Positions 43,318 through 52,718 of a stretch of 64,000 bases of DNA are shown here, in pieces; the stretch's first letter is position 1, and each line of letters begins with the position of its first letter. The position numbers and the translations under genes were made by a program. This DNA comes from Mantamonas sphyraenae. Taxonomy: Eukaryota; CRuMs; Mantamonadidae. The stretch is from positions 372,001 to 436,000 of the forward strand of contig JAPMXV010000001.1 of the NCBI GenBank assembly GCA_026936335.1. The letters are read 5' to 3'. Below the pieces are notes generated by a model, which saw nothing but the letters and a program-made list of their open reading frames with translations, was not told the origin of the DNA and made no database searches.

Positions 43318-43500
43318 CTACCTCCTGCGGGCAGCAGTCTTGAAGCAGGTGGAGAGGGCTTGAAATTCTTTGTCGCATGCGCCGCGGTGGATGTTGTTGG
43401 TGGTGTCGACAATGGCAGCCATGCAGGCGCCGTAGGCTGTGGCTTGCGCTGAGCAGGTGGCCAGGGCAGTGGCGAGACGTGTGCGCGGAGTGTTTGGCAT
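43318..43500 (-). CDS. NDUFAF8: Complex I assembly factor NDUFAF8-like, twin CX9C
   Basis: Small single-exon protein of 60 residues with two CX9C motifs: 'CSAQATAYGAC' and 'CDKEFQALSTC'. Such proteins fold in the mitochondrial intermembrane space through the Mia40 pathway. The spacing between the motifs, the 'A.AYG.C' first motif and the 'C..EFQAL..CF' second motif match NDUFAF8 (C17orf89), which stabilises NDUFAF5 during complex I assembly. The C-terminus is 'KTAARRR', comparable to the basic tail of the human protein. The Met at 43500 directly precedes the homologous region. NDUFA9 lies about 9 kb away, but nothing suggests co-regulation. Confidence 0.8.
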   Translation of the reverse strand: MPNTPRTRLATALATCSAQATAYGACMAAIVDTTNNIHRGACDKEFQALSTCFKTAARRR

Positions 43501-43646
43501 GGGTGGAAGAGGTGGCGTGGAAGGTAGCAGAGACGGTGGATGCGGGAGGGGGGTTTGTGCAGGGACGGAAGCGGGGGAGCGTTTTTTGCGGTGTTTGCGG
43601 AGGCGCGATATGGGACGCAACGAAAGAAGAGGCTTCGGAGCGCGTG
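43501..43646. promoter_or_regulatory. Divergent promoter region, NDUFAF8 / ariadne ligase
   Basis: 146 bp between start codons of two divergent genes. Inferred from geometry; no core element recognised. Confidence 0.35.
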
Positions 43647-45717
43647 ATGGACGACGAGAAGAAGAGGAAGCGGCTGTTGCAGGAGCTGACGGAGGTGGGA
43701 GTGGACGAAGCAGTGGCGTTGAAGGCGCTGGAGGCGACGTTCTACTTGTCGACAGACTTTGCGTGGGAATACATGAACGAGGAGGGAAGCAGTGGGCAAG
43801 AGAGGGTTGTGGAGCGGGCAAAGAAGCGGCTGGAGCGGAGGCTGTCGCAGCTGGCAGAGGAAGGCGAGTCCGAGTCGGTGGGGCTGGATCGTGAAGAGAG
43901 CTCAGAGTCGTTCTATTTCGAGGACGAGGACAGCGAGGCGCTGGACGAGGGCGACGACTATCTGGACGAAGACGACGACGCAATCTACGGGCTATCGTGT
44001 AAGTGAGCGGGGAGAGAAGTTGGGGGCAAAGGGGGTCGTGCAATGCAGAGGGCCGGAGAGAGGCGGAAGAGCAAGGTGAATTCCGGCGAGAGGGCTGACG
44101 CGCAGCTGGGGGCCGCAACAACGGCGGCCTGACGGTGGATGCGGGTGCTGGGATGTGTGGCGAATAGCGAGTCTGGCGAGCCAGCAGAAGAAGGATTTCC
44201 GAGTGCTGGACGAGAAGCTGATTGTGCAGGCGCGTGAGGACACGCTGGAGGCGTGTGCGAAGCGTTTCGGGCTGAGCCTGGCGGTGACGGCGGCGCTGCT
44301 GAAGTACTTTGAATGGGACATCAGCGCATTTGATGAAGCTATGGAACAGGATGCGCAAGAGGTGTTTGACAAGGCAGGCGTGCACCCTGAGCAAACGGTG
44401 AACAACCGAAAGGGCAAGGGCAAGGTGTCGCAAGGAGGGTCGATCTACCTGGCGTCTGTGCTGGAAGAGAAGACGGGCACGTGTCCGATTTGCTTTGAAG
44501 ACGCCATGCAGCTGTCTGCGCTCGAGGTGAGTTGGAGTGGGAGGATGTTGGGGTGTTTGGGGCGCTGGGAACTGACGGAGCTGAGGTCGCACGGGCACAC
44601 AGTGTGGGCACTTTGTGTGCAACGAGTGCTGGGAGTATGGCCTGACGCTGAAGATCAACGAGTCGGAGGTGACGGGCCTGAGGTGCATGGGACACGCAAA
44701 GTGTAACCTGGTGGTGCCGGAGGCGCTGATTGAATCGCTGGTGTCGAGCGATGTGTACGAAAAGTACCTGCGCTTCCTGATGGCTTCGTACGTGAAAGAA
44801 AGCAAGCTGGTGAAGTGGTGTCCGCGGCCGGGCTGCGAGAACGCAGTGGCGGGGGTCAGCAAGTCGAAGCTGGGCAAAGGGGTCACGGTGAAGTGTTCGT
44901 GCGGCTTCAAGTTTTGCTACGACTGCAACAACGAAGCGCATGCGCCAGCGACGTGTGCACAGGTGCGTCTGTGGAAGGAGAAGTTTGACAGTGACGAAGA
45001 GACACAAAAGTACATGAAGGTGTACGTGAAGCGTAAGTTGTGGACGGAGATGGGGTGGGGTGGGCAAATGGTTGTGTGTAGGGAGAAGGGAGAAGGCGCC
45101 TCTGACACGAGAGTGTGTGCGCAGCGTGCCCGAAATGTGGCGTGCTGGTGAAGAAGGAGGAAGGGTGCAATCACATCTGGAACGACCCGTGCGGGTTTCA
45201 TTGGTGCTGGGTGTGCAACCAGGCGTGGGAGGGCCACGACGACTACTACAACTGCAACAAGTTTACGGCTGAGAAGCAGAAGGAGATCAAGAACGAGCAG
45301 GACGAGGCGCTGGCGGCACTGGAAAAGTGGAAGCACTACAGCGAGCGGTACGCAGACAACATGATGAGCGAGGAGCTGGAAAGGAAGAACAGGGACAAGG
45401 CAGAAGCAAAGATGAAGGAGCTGGTGGACCATTCGGGGTCGTACATCGACGCACAATTTCTGTTGAAAGCGGTGGAACAGCTGGAAGAGTGCCGGCGGCT
45501 GCTGAAGTACACGTATCTGCACGCGTTCTTTCTGGGGGACACGGAGCGAGAGCTGTTTGAGTTTCACCAGAAAGACCTGCTGGCGATCACAGACAAGTTG
45601 AGCGAGACGCTGACGATGCCTGTGGACCGGCTTGTGGAACCTGAAGGAGTGAGCAGGATCAACAATCTGATCAGTGTGGCGCGCAAGAATTTCGAGAACA
45701 TGGAGGTGCGTAAGTGA
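43647..45717 (+). CDS. Ariadne-type RBR E3 ubiquitin ligase
   Basis: RING-between-RING ligase of the ARIH1/ARI group, which takes ubiquitin from UBCH7-type E2s onto a catalytic Cys and works with neddylated cullins. Exons 43647-43998, 44168-44526, 44603-45032 and 45125-45717 join in phase to encode 577 residues. An N-terminal helical region and acidic stretch precede a UBA-like segment. RING1 begins at 'CPICFEDAM' and continues after the intron with 'CGHFVCNECW'. The in-between-RING shows 'KWCPRPGCENAV' and 'CSCGFKFCYDCNNEAH'. RING2 is 'CPKCGVLVKKEEGCNHIW', with the expected catalytic Cys in 'FHWCWVCNQAWEGH'. The Ariadne domain follows ('YNCNKF' then helices). The last codons are short after 'ENMEVRK'; a donor-like GTGCGT at that point leaves open an extra exon. 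Confidence 0.92.
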
Positions 45718-45954
45718 AGAGGGGCGAGAGGCAATGAAGAACGGTTGGAGGTCATGTTTTCTGTGGGGCCGGGGAGACGGCAGGGTGGGCCGCGGGGCTT
45801 TTCATTTTCAACACAAACTCGGTTTGTTGCGTGCCGCGCGGTTGGAAGACCAGCAGACGGGTGCATGGTATGCCAGTGCAGATTGGGAGAGGGTTATTGT
45901 GGGGTACGTGTGATTGAAGTACGCTGAGCAGACCTGTGTGGAGTTGGGAGCCTG

Positions 45955-46337
45955 CGGCCGGAAGTGGAGGGGTACGTGGAGACGACGCGCTTCGAGTACG
46001 CGCAGTACGGCATCACGCAGGTGCTGGTGGAGCCCGGAGGAGCAGGCACCAACTTCTTCAGCAACCTCCTGCCTGGCTCGAACAGCGAGGCGGCCGAGAA
46101 GTATCCGGAGGGACAGAAGGGTACCAGGCATCGTTCATGGCGTTCGCTTCGTCTGGCGCCATGCTGAAGGGCCCCGAGGTGTCGGAGCTGTTTGCAGAAA
46201 TTGTCAACACCGAGAAGCCCAAGTTCCGCTACGTGATTGGCCCGAACGATGCGGAAATCAGCACGCCTGCGATCAACGAACTGTCTGAGGAGGTGTACAC
46301 CAAGACTCTTGGCAACTTTGGCCTGAGCCTGGAGTGA
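45955..46337 (+). pseudogene. Short-chain dehydrogenase remnant, 5'-truncated and frameshifted
   Basis: Only the C-terminal third of an SDR is present. It begins just after where the catalytic Tyr-x3-Lys should be: 'VEGYVETTRFEYAQYGITQV' and 'LVEPGGAGTNFFSNLL', in one frame to about 46115. The sequence then continues in another frame: 'YQASFMAFASSGAMLKGPEV' and 'EKPKFRYVIGPNDAEIS', to a stop at 46337. The frame change sits near 46110-46125 within 'EGQKG/YQASF' and fits a missing base; no GT-AG intron can explain it. The Rossmann glycine motif and the active-site Tyr/Lys are absent from the preceding 240 bp, which hold nothing recognisable. I read it as a degenerate fragment. It could alternatively be a gene damaged by assembly error. 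Confidence 0.62.
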
Positions 46338-46369
46338 TGGGAAGAGCGAACAATGGACAATGGACACAA

Positions 46370-48346
46370 CTACTTTGGCGTACTTGCATTCTTCTGCTGC
46401 TTGAGTTGGCCACGCACCTTTTTCCACTTTGCACCTGCTGTGACACTGACGTTGTTGCCTTTTGCAAGCGCCTCTTTGGCACGCTTGCCAAAGAGTTTGA
46501 CCTTGTCGCCGGCCTTGTTGGAGGAAGAGGCGTCGCTGTTGCCTCTCCTTCGGCCACGGAGAAAATCCATGCTGGAGCGCGATGGGGATGGAGTGGGGAG
46601 GGCCGCGGCGGTGGATGCGTCTGTGTCGGCCTGGGGTCTGGTTTGGGCGTCGTCGTCATCGTCAGTGGATGAACGGGACAGGTCCAGGTCGGAGGAGATG
46701 GAGGAGGAGCTGGTGGTTCGTGTGGACCTTGTGTCAATCTGGGCTTCGTCGGAGGTGGTAGGGGCAGCAGCTGCTTTGTCTTTGCGTGAGAGGCGTGTAC
46801 GTAGGCTGGCAAGGCGCTTTTTCTCTTTCTGGGCCTCGCGCTGCTGCATCTCGTGGCGCAGGCGTGCGAGGTCGCGCTTGACGCTGTCCTGTTCACCGAG
46901 CTCTTCGGCAAGCTGATTCTTTGTGTCTATGAGGCCACGGTAGGCTTCTTCGAGTTGTGTTTCGAGGTCTTTGATGCGTGCATGAGCGGCATCGAGCTGT
47001 GTGGTGGCGTCGTCGCGCTGGGAAAGAGCGAGCGAGGTTGCCTCCTCGGCAGCCTCGATCTGTGCGGCGTGCGCGCTGCGGAGGACAAGCAGATCTGTGC
47101 GTTGCTGGTCCTGTGCGGTTTCCAGCTCACGCAGCTGGTCGGCAAGGTTGACCATTTCGGCAAACATGCGTTCGCTGCGCACACCGGCGTCGACGGCTTC
47201 AAGGCGTCCGTGGAGCCGATCAAGCTCGCGCTGCTGCTTCAGTTGTTCTTGTGCGTGCTCATGGAGCTCTTGGTCCATGACATGCATGCTGAGCTTGCTT
47301 GCGGCGAGCTGTGCTTCCAGCTCCTCCTTTTCGATGGCCAAATTGTTGGAGCGTGTGCGCTCGTGTTGGAGTTCGATGTCTGCGTGCTGGAGATGGGCGA
47401 CGCGATGGCGCAGGTCTTGCACCTCGAGGTCGAGTTCGGCGGTGTTGAGCTTGCTGCCGATCAGCTGCTGCTCGAGGGTTTTGATTTCGGCCTGTGCGCG
47501 GGCCTCGCCCGAGGCTATGATGGCGCCAACACGGCGGACGAGATCTGTGGCGACGCGGGGGTCGAGGATGGCGTGTTGCATGTCGTCCAGCAGCAACTCA
47601 AGGTCGTCGGCTTCGTCGTGCTGTGCGTCGACGCCTGCAGCATCGAGGAGGTTGGAGGCGCGAGCACGACGCAGCTGCTTCTGTTCGGTGAGGAGCTGAT
47701 GGATGGGCTCGATGACTTCGACAAGAACGGCGTACTGCTCCTTGGTGAGGGTGGTCTGGAGGTTTGTGACGAGAACGGCGGCGGCAATGGAAAAGGACTT
47801 TGCGGTGATGCGGTCTTGGGTGAGCATCTGGTCGAGGTCGAGGTCAAAGTGCAGGCGGACGGGTTCGAGAAGGGTGGCGAGACGTTCGTTGCGGAGTGCG
47901 TCGTGGATGGCGACCTGGAGGTCGGTGCACTCGACGTGGCCGACAAGGTGAAAGTCGGGGAGGCCATCGGCGGTGGTGTTGGAGTCCTCCAGGGCAGCAA
48001 TGGAATCGATGTTGAGGCTGAGCAAGGTCATGTCCAAGCGGATGCCGCGTGTTTCGGGGGTGTCTGTCTCGGAGGCGACGGGAGCAGGCGGGAGGACAAA
48101 AGACGGGCTGGCAATGCGTACAATTAGGCGAATGCGAGGAGTGTGGCGTGTGGAGGGTGGTTTGAGGTAGAGGAGTTTGACGTCGTGGACGAAAAAGTCA
48201 AGGAGCTCGCGGACGGTGTCCATGTCGCTGACGAGGGTGAGCGGGTTGACAAAGGCACGTGCGTTGACATCGCCCTGTTCGGGAAAGAGGAGTAGATCTG
48301 TAAAGTCAGCCGAGGGGTCGGACGAGTCGGACGGGTCGGACGGGTG

Positions 48347-48381
<35 letters not shown>

Positions 48382-50141
48382 TGAGAACGAGGTCGTCGTT
48401 GGTTGTGGTGGCAGCAATGGCCATGAGCTCGCTGTCAAAGAGGCCACGGTGGGCCTGGATGTGCTCGCGGGTGGCGTTGCTCCAAGAGCGGATCTGGGCA
48501 CGGAGGCTGACGAGACAGTCAGCCGAGATATGTTTGGCCCACTCGAGGCTGGACGAGGCACTGTTGCGCGCTGTGGGAGGCTTGCCAGCGGGAGGAAGAG
48601 GCGGGGGTTGGAGAGTGTCGGTGGAGCGGGAAGACTGGTCGAGGAGGACTTGGTTGATGAGGGCCTCCTTGGTTGCAGAGAGGGGCTCGGGCATGAGGAG
48701 AAGGGAATAGTGACTGTGTTTGAGGGGGGAAGAGGGCACCTCCTGCATGGTGACCTGGCCGACGCGAACTTCGAGGACCTGCTTGAAGTAGCCAAGGACG
48801 TGTTGGTGGTCACTGGCGTTGGAAAGGCGGTCGAGACTACGTCGTTCGAGGTCGACGGAGCGGCGGGCAAGGTCAGAGTCTGTGGAGTCGTCCAGCGGGC
48901 CGGTGGTGGCGAAGCGATCCTCGACCAGGGAGGCGACGGAAGAGAAGGAAGAGACGCGGAACATGGTGCGTGTGTCTGTGCCAGATGAGTGCTCGGCGAG
49001 GATGGGGTTTGCGCGATGGAAGGAGCGGATGGAGGCGAGATGGAGGTCGGTGAGCATGACAACGTAGCCACGCATGATGTCGCGTGAGTGTTCGCCGTAG
49101 AGGAGGTTGAGGAGGAATTGCGGGAGCGTGAGACGGAAGGAGATGGCCGGTGTGTTGTGTTCGTCAGTGTGGATGGGGTCGGGAAGGATTTCTGGGTCGA
49201 TGGGGACGTCGGAGGCGTGTGTGATCGTCGTTTGCGCCGCGTTCAAGGGCGGCATTGACAGAGTCGACAAAGAGGAGAAGGGCGCGCCAGTCTGGACGAG
49301 GCAGCACGAGTTCGATGACGTCAAAGATGACGTCTATGTGAGTGGAAATGGCCTGGTTGGTGTCTGAGCGGACGTTGGAGGAGATGCGTAGCTGGAAACT
49401 CATCTTTTCGAGAAAGGTGTGGGCGCGTGGGGCAAGGGAGTCTGCGTCTGGCGGGTGGAGGACGCTCATGGTAACACTGTCAACCTGCGCGAGGCGGTAG
49501 AGGGGAGTGACGGGGCCCCCTTCGGCGGCAGCGCGAATGTCCTGAACGGTGGTTTGCTCCCAGTTTGCGTTTGTGCTGAGGAGGGCAATGTTGGAGAGCT
49601 GCAGGCGGATACCAGGGGCTTTTCGGAGCGGATCGTTGCGCAGACGGGGCGTAAACTCGACGCAGATGTCGTTGATATGGATCTGGAGGTTGTCGATGAC
49701 CTCTTCGGCAAGGCCACGGTCGGACTGGGAAGGGGAAGGGGAGGATGAAGAGGAAGAAGAAGAGGATGAGGATGCAGAAGGGTCCTGGAGCTGCTGGCGA
49801 GCAGCCTCGAGGTCTTGGGCGGCGGCCTCGGGGTCGAGCCAGAGGTCCTCGTCGGGGCTGATCTCTTCCAGGACGAGGGTGACGGTGTCGAGGTCGACAG
49901 TGACGCTCTCAGTCTTGAGTTTTGTGTAGGGGATTTTGAGGGCAATGCGAGAGACGCTTGCGGTGACGATGCGTAGATTGTTGGGCAGGTGGAGGAGGTG
50001 GTGGAGGACGACGGTGTTCAGTTTGAGATCAGTGAGCTCCGCCCTGCCTGTGAGGAGTTTGAGGGAGAGGTTTTCCGGAGCAAAGTCCTTGACAAAGAGG
50101 GCTAATTTGGATGCCAGGGCCTTTGCGACGATGTTGGACAT
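46370..50141 (-). CDS. Bridge-like lipid transfer protein, BLTP3/SHIP164 (UHRF1BP1) type, frame break
   Basis: Chorein-N/VPS13-related lipid-transfer protein of the UHRF1BP1 (SHIP164) group, acting at endosome-associated membrane contacts. The N-terminus 'MSNIVAKALASKLALFVKDF' and the following 'LSLKLLTGRAELTDLKLN' form the chorein_N hydrophobic-groove start. 'ALKIPYTKLKTESVTVDLD' and 'GLAEEVIDNLQIHINDICVE' match BLTP3, as does 'ALLSTNANWEQ'. Further on come a polyaspartate run, a long coiled coil at about residues 860-1,130, and a C-terminal block 'KLFGKRAKEALAKGNNVSVT'. The reading frame shifts by +1 near 49234-49244, where no GT-AG intron fits. The total span (3,772 nt) is one base over a multiple of three, consistent with a single extra base. 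Corrected length would be about 1,256 residues. Start at 50141. Confidence 0.8.
48342..48381. repeat. Trinucleotide (GTC)n tract encoding polyaspartate
   Basis: Thirteen or so tandem trinucleotides encode an Asp run in the BLTP3-like protein on the minus strand. Confidence 0.88.
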
Positions 50142-50316
50142 GTGGGAGGAGTTGGGGGGTGGGGGAGGGGCGAAAAGGGTTGGCGGGGAGGGAGGGAAGG
50201 GGGGGTGATGGGAAGGGATGTGAGAGGGAGGGAGGTGGAGGGAGGGAGGGAAGGAATGTGACAGGGGGGGCGATGGTGCGCCGGAGAAGGCAAACAAAGG
50301 AAAGGAAACGAGGAAG
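50142..50316. promoter_or_regulatory. G-rich divergent promoter region, BLTP3 / PRA1
   Basis: 175 bp between start codons. On the plus strand it holds many GGG to GGGGGG runs at about 50155-50275, separated by short spacers, a pattern compatible with G-quadruplex formation. Bidirectional promoter inferred from geometry. Confidence 0.4.
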
Positions 50317-51022
50317 ATGAAAGACATCTTGGGAAACCTGCGAGAGAATGAAGGACAGGAGCTGCCGATGACGCAGAAGGAGGGAAAGGTTGGAGAGAGG
50401 GGTGCAGAGTCGGAGACGGCGAACAAAGTGTTTGTGGCGTCGCTGGAACGGCTGCGGGAAAGGCTGCGGCCGTGGGGAGAATTCTTTGCCAAGGACGGGT
50501 TTTCGAAGCCTGAGGGAGACGCAATGGAGAGGGCAAAGGCAAACTATGCGAGGTTCCAGGTGAACTATCTGTGTGTGGGCTTTTTGATGTTTGCGTACAG
50601 CGCGTAGGTTCCGCGCGAGAGGCGAATGCTGGGGTGGCGGGGCGTTGGGAAAAGAGCGGGCGGAAAAAGGGCAACGGGAGCAGGAGACGGGCTGACACGG
50701 GGTGACATGGGCTTTGTGTGGACACAGTGTAACCAATCCGTCGTTCTTGATCGGGTTTGTGATCATCACGGTGGGATGGGGCGTGATTGTGGTGCGGCAC
50801 GAGCCGTTGACGGTGGGAAGCACGACACTGACGGTGGCGCAGCTGCGCGGGATCATGGTGGGCGTCACACTGTGTGCCATCTTGTTTTCCAGTGTGGGGC
50901 CGACGTTCTTTTGGAGCCTGGGGATGGCAGGCTTGCTGGTCGGGGCACACGCGGTGCTGCGGAAACCGGTGGAGGAGGCTGACTGGAGCCTGGAGGCCAT
51001 GGAGGACAAGCTGGGAGGGTGA
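50317..51022 (+). CDS. PRA1 family prenylated Rab acceptor
   Basis: Four-helix membrane protein of the PRA1/Yip3 family, which releases prenylated Rabs from GDI and shapes ER-Golgi traffic. Exons 50317-50603 and 50728-51022 join in phase to encode 193 residues. The cytosolic N-terminus contains 'RPWGEFFAKDGFSKPE' and 'AKANYARFQVNYLCVGFLM', the signature that leads into the first helical hairpin. 'NPSFLIGFVIITVGWGVIVV' completes it. A second hairpin is 'GIMVGVTLCAILFSSVGPTF' plus the next helix, ending in 'GAHAVLRKP', which is also typical. The tail is acidic. Confidence 0.9.
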
Positions 51023-51066
51023 AGTGGAGAAGGAGGTGAATGGACACATGGTTGAATTCATGGAAA

Positions 51067-52633
51067 TTAGCGGCGGCGACGCTTGGGGCGTGCGCGAGGC
51101 TTGTCTTCAAGGCGCTGTGCAGTTTCGTGCAGCTTGCGCAGCTGGGCAGGGGTCACGCTGGTGCCGACGACAGGTGTGTTGTCATTGTCCGAGGCAAACT
51201 TGCGGGCCATGTCGTTGAGAGGCACGCCGCCGGAACGGCTCTTGCGCTTGTTGCGTGCGGGCTTGACGGCGCCACTGGGGCTGAGCTCGCTCTCGTCTTC
51301 GATGTCGCTGACAGTTGCCTCTCGTGCAGAGATGAACTGGCGTGACTGGAACTTGTCGACCTGTGTGCTCTTACCTGTGCGCAGGAGTTTCTTTCGCTTG
51401 GCGAGTTCGCGGGAAGAGAGATGGCGTGTGGAGAGGAGGTCATCGTCGGGTTTGGGCAGTTTGATACCCTTGGACTTGGGCTTGGGTTTAGGCTTGGTGC
51501 GGGGTTTGGGTTTGGGCTTGGGTTTGGTGCGGGGTTTGGGTGCGACCGGCTCTTCTTCGGAGCTGACGAGGGAGGATGGGAGGCGGCGCGAATCGGAGGG
51601 CTTGTAGGAGGCGGTGGCAGCACGGCGGCGGCCATGTTGGGATGTCTTTTTGGCCATGGGATCGGCGTAGGGGTTGGGGACTTCCATGTCGGACGGGAGC
51701 TCAATGTCACTGACGGTAGGAATCTTCTTGGCCGGGGGAGCAGAAGCGGTGCGGCTGGGCTTGGTGGGTCGGGCACGGCGTGCGGGCTTGGCGGGCTTGG
51801 TGCGCTTGGTTGGCTGGGCGCGGCGTGCGGGCTTGGTGCGGACGGGGTAGGGCGAATCTACCTCGGAGGGGACGGCAGGAGGCTCGTCGTCGCTGATGGG
51901 CGGGGACACGGAGGGACGGCGACGGTTTTGACGGCCCTTGGGGCGGGAAGATCGAGTGGGGTTCGTGTAGGGGGCGTCGAGGTCGGACGGGAGGTCGTTC
52001 TCGCTGACGGGCGCCCGGGAACGGGTTGCCTTGGCCGCCGAGGGCGCGGGAGGGACGCGAGGGGCGCGAGGGACGGTCACGAGCAAAGGAGTCGGAGGGG
52101 ATGTCAACGTCGCTGATGCCGCTGGGAGCCGGGTGGGCAACGGATTTGGAACGGCGGAATGCGCCGTTTCTTTGTTTGCCGGGAGGGGCTCGGACACGGG
52201 GTGAGCCACGGGTGCGTTTGGAGGATGCGTAGGAGGCGCGAGCCGGAGAGGCGTAGGCGATGTCGTCCTGGTCGTCGTCGCTGATGTCCTCAGAAGCGTA
52301 TACGCGAGAGGAACGGGAAGAGGAGCGTCTGGGCGCCTGGTTCGCGTCGTCCTCCATGTCGCTGGGCAGTTCAGACTCGACGTCGCTCGGGTAGGCGGCG
52401 GAGCGGGAGCCACGGCGAGCAGCAGCATAGGAGCGAGCCGAGTCGCGAGTACGGGAGACAACCAGGGCGTCGTCATCCAGGCCCACCTCTTCGGAGACGG
52501 CGCCGTCGTCGTCGCTGACGTCACTCACGTCGCTGACGGAGGCGTAGCGAGAGGCTGCATGCACAGGGTGCAGTGAAGCCACACAAAGAAGCACAGAAGC
52601 CAGCAGCACAAGCAGAGACAGGCGACTATGCAT
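51067..52633 (-). CDS. Secreted Ser/Pro/Arg/Lys-rich protein with repeated SD-LPSD motif, frame break
   Basis: I do not recognise this gene. It starts at 52633 with a clear signal peptide: 'MHSRLSLLVLLASVLLCVA', then a probable cleavage after 'VHA'. The mature part is disordered, with a recurring acidic motif in a basic background: 'SDVESELPSDMEDD', 'ISDVDIPSDSFA', 'SENDLPSDLDAPY', 'PSEVDSPYP', 'VSDIELPSDMEVPNPY'. Pro-Lys-rich arrays ('PRTKPKPKPKPRTKPKPKPK') and a Lys/Arg tail follow. The frame shifts by +1 near 52011-52040 with no usable intron, and the total span is one base over a multiple of three. The motif continues on both sides of the break, which supports one damaged or mis-sequenced gene. 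Corrected length is about 521 residues. A cell-surface, granule or biomineral-type matrix protein is conceivable, but this is speculation. Confidence 0.6.
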
Positions 52634-52718
52634 GTGGTTTTGTACGGGAAGTGCCAGAAAGGGATGGGCCAAGGAGCGCGGCTGCGGAGGCAACATAGCC
52701 AACACAGCCAACGCCACC
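52634..52718. promoter_or_regulatory. Divergent promoter region, secreted protein / RecQ
   Basis: 85 bp between start codons of divergent genes. Inferred from geometry; no core element recognised. Confidence 0.35.

Noticed and set aside
45718-45954. An extra last exon of the ariadne ligase joined to 'TCVELGACGRKW'
   Set aside because: A donor-like GTGCGT exists at the end of the ligase, but the downstream sequence has no similarity to the Ariadne domain and runs into the dehydrogenase remnant in a different frame.
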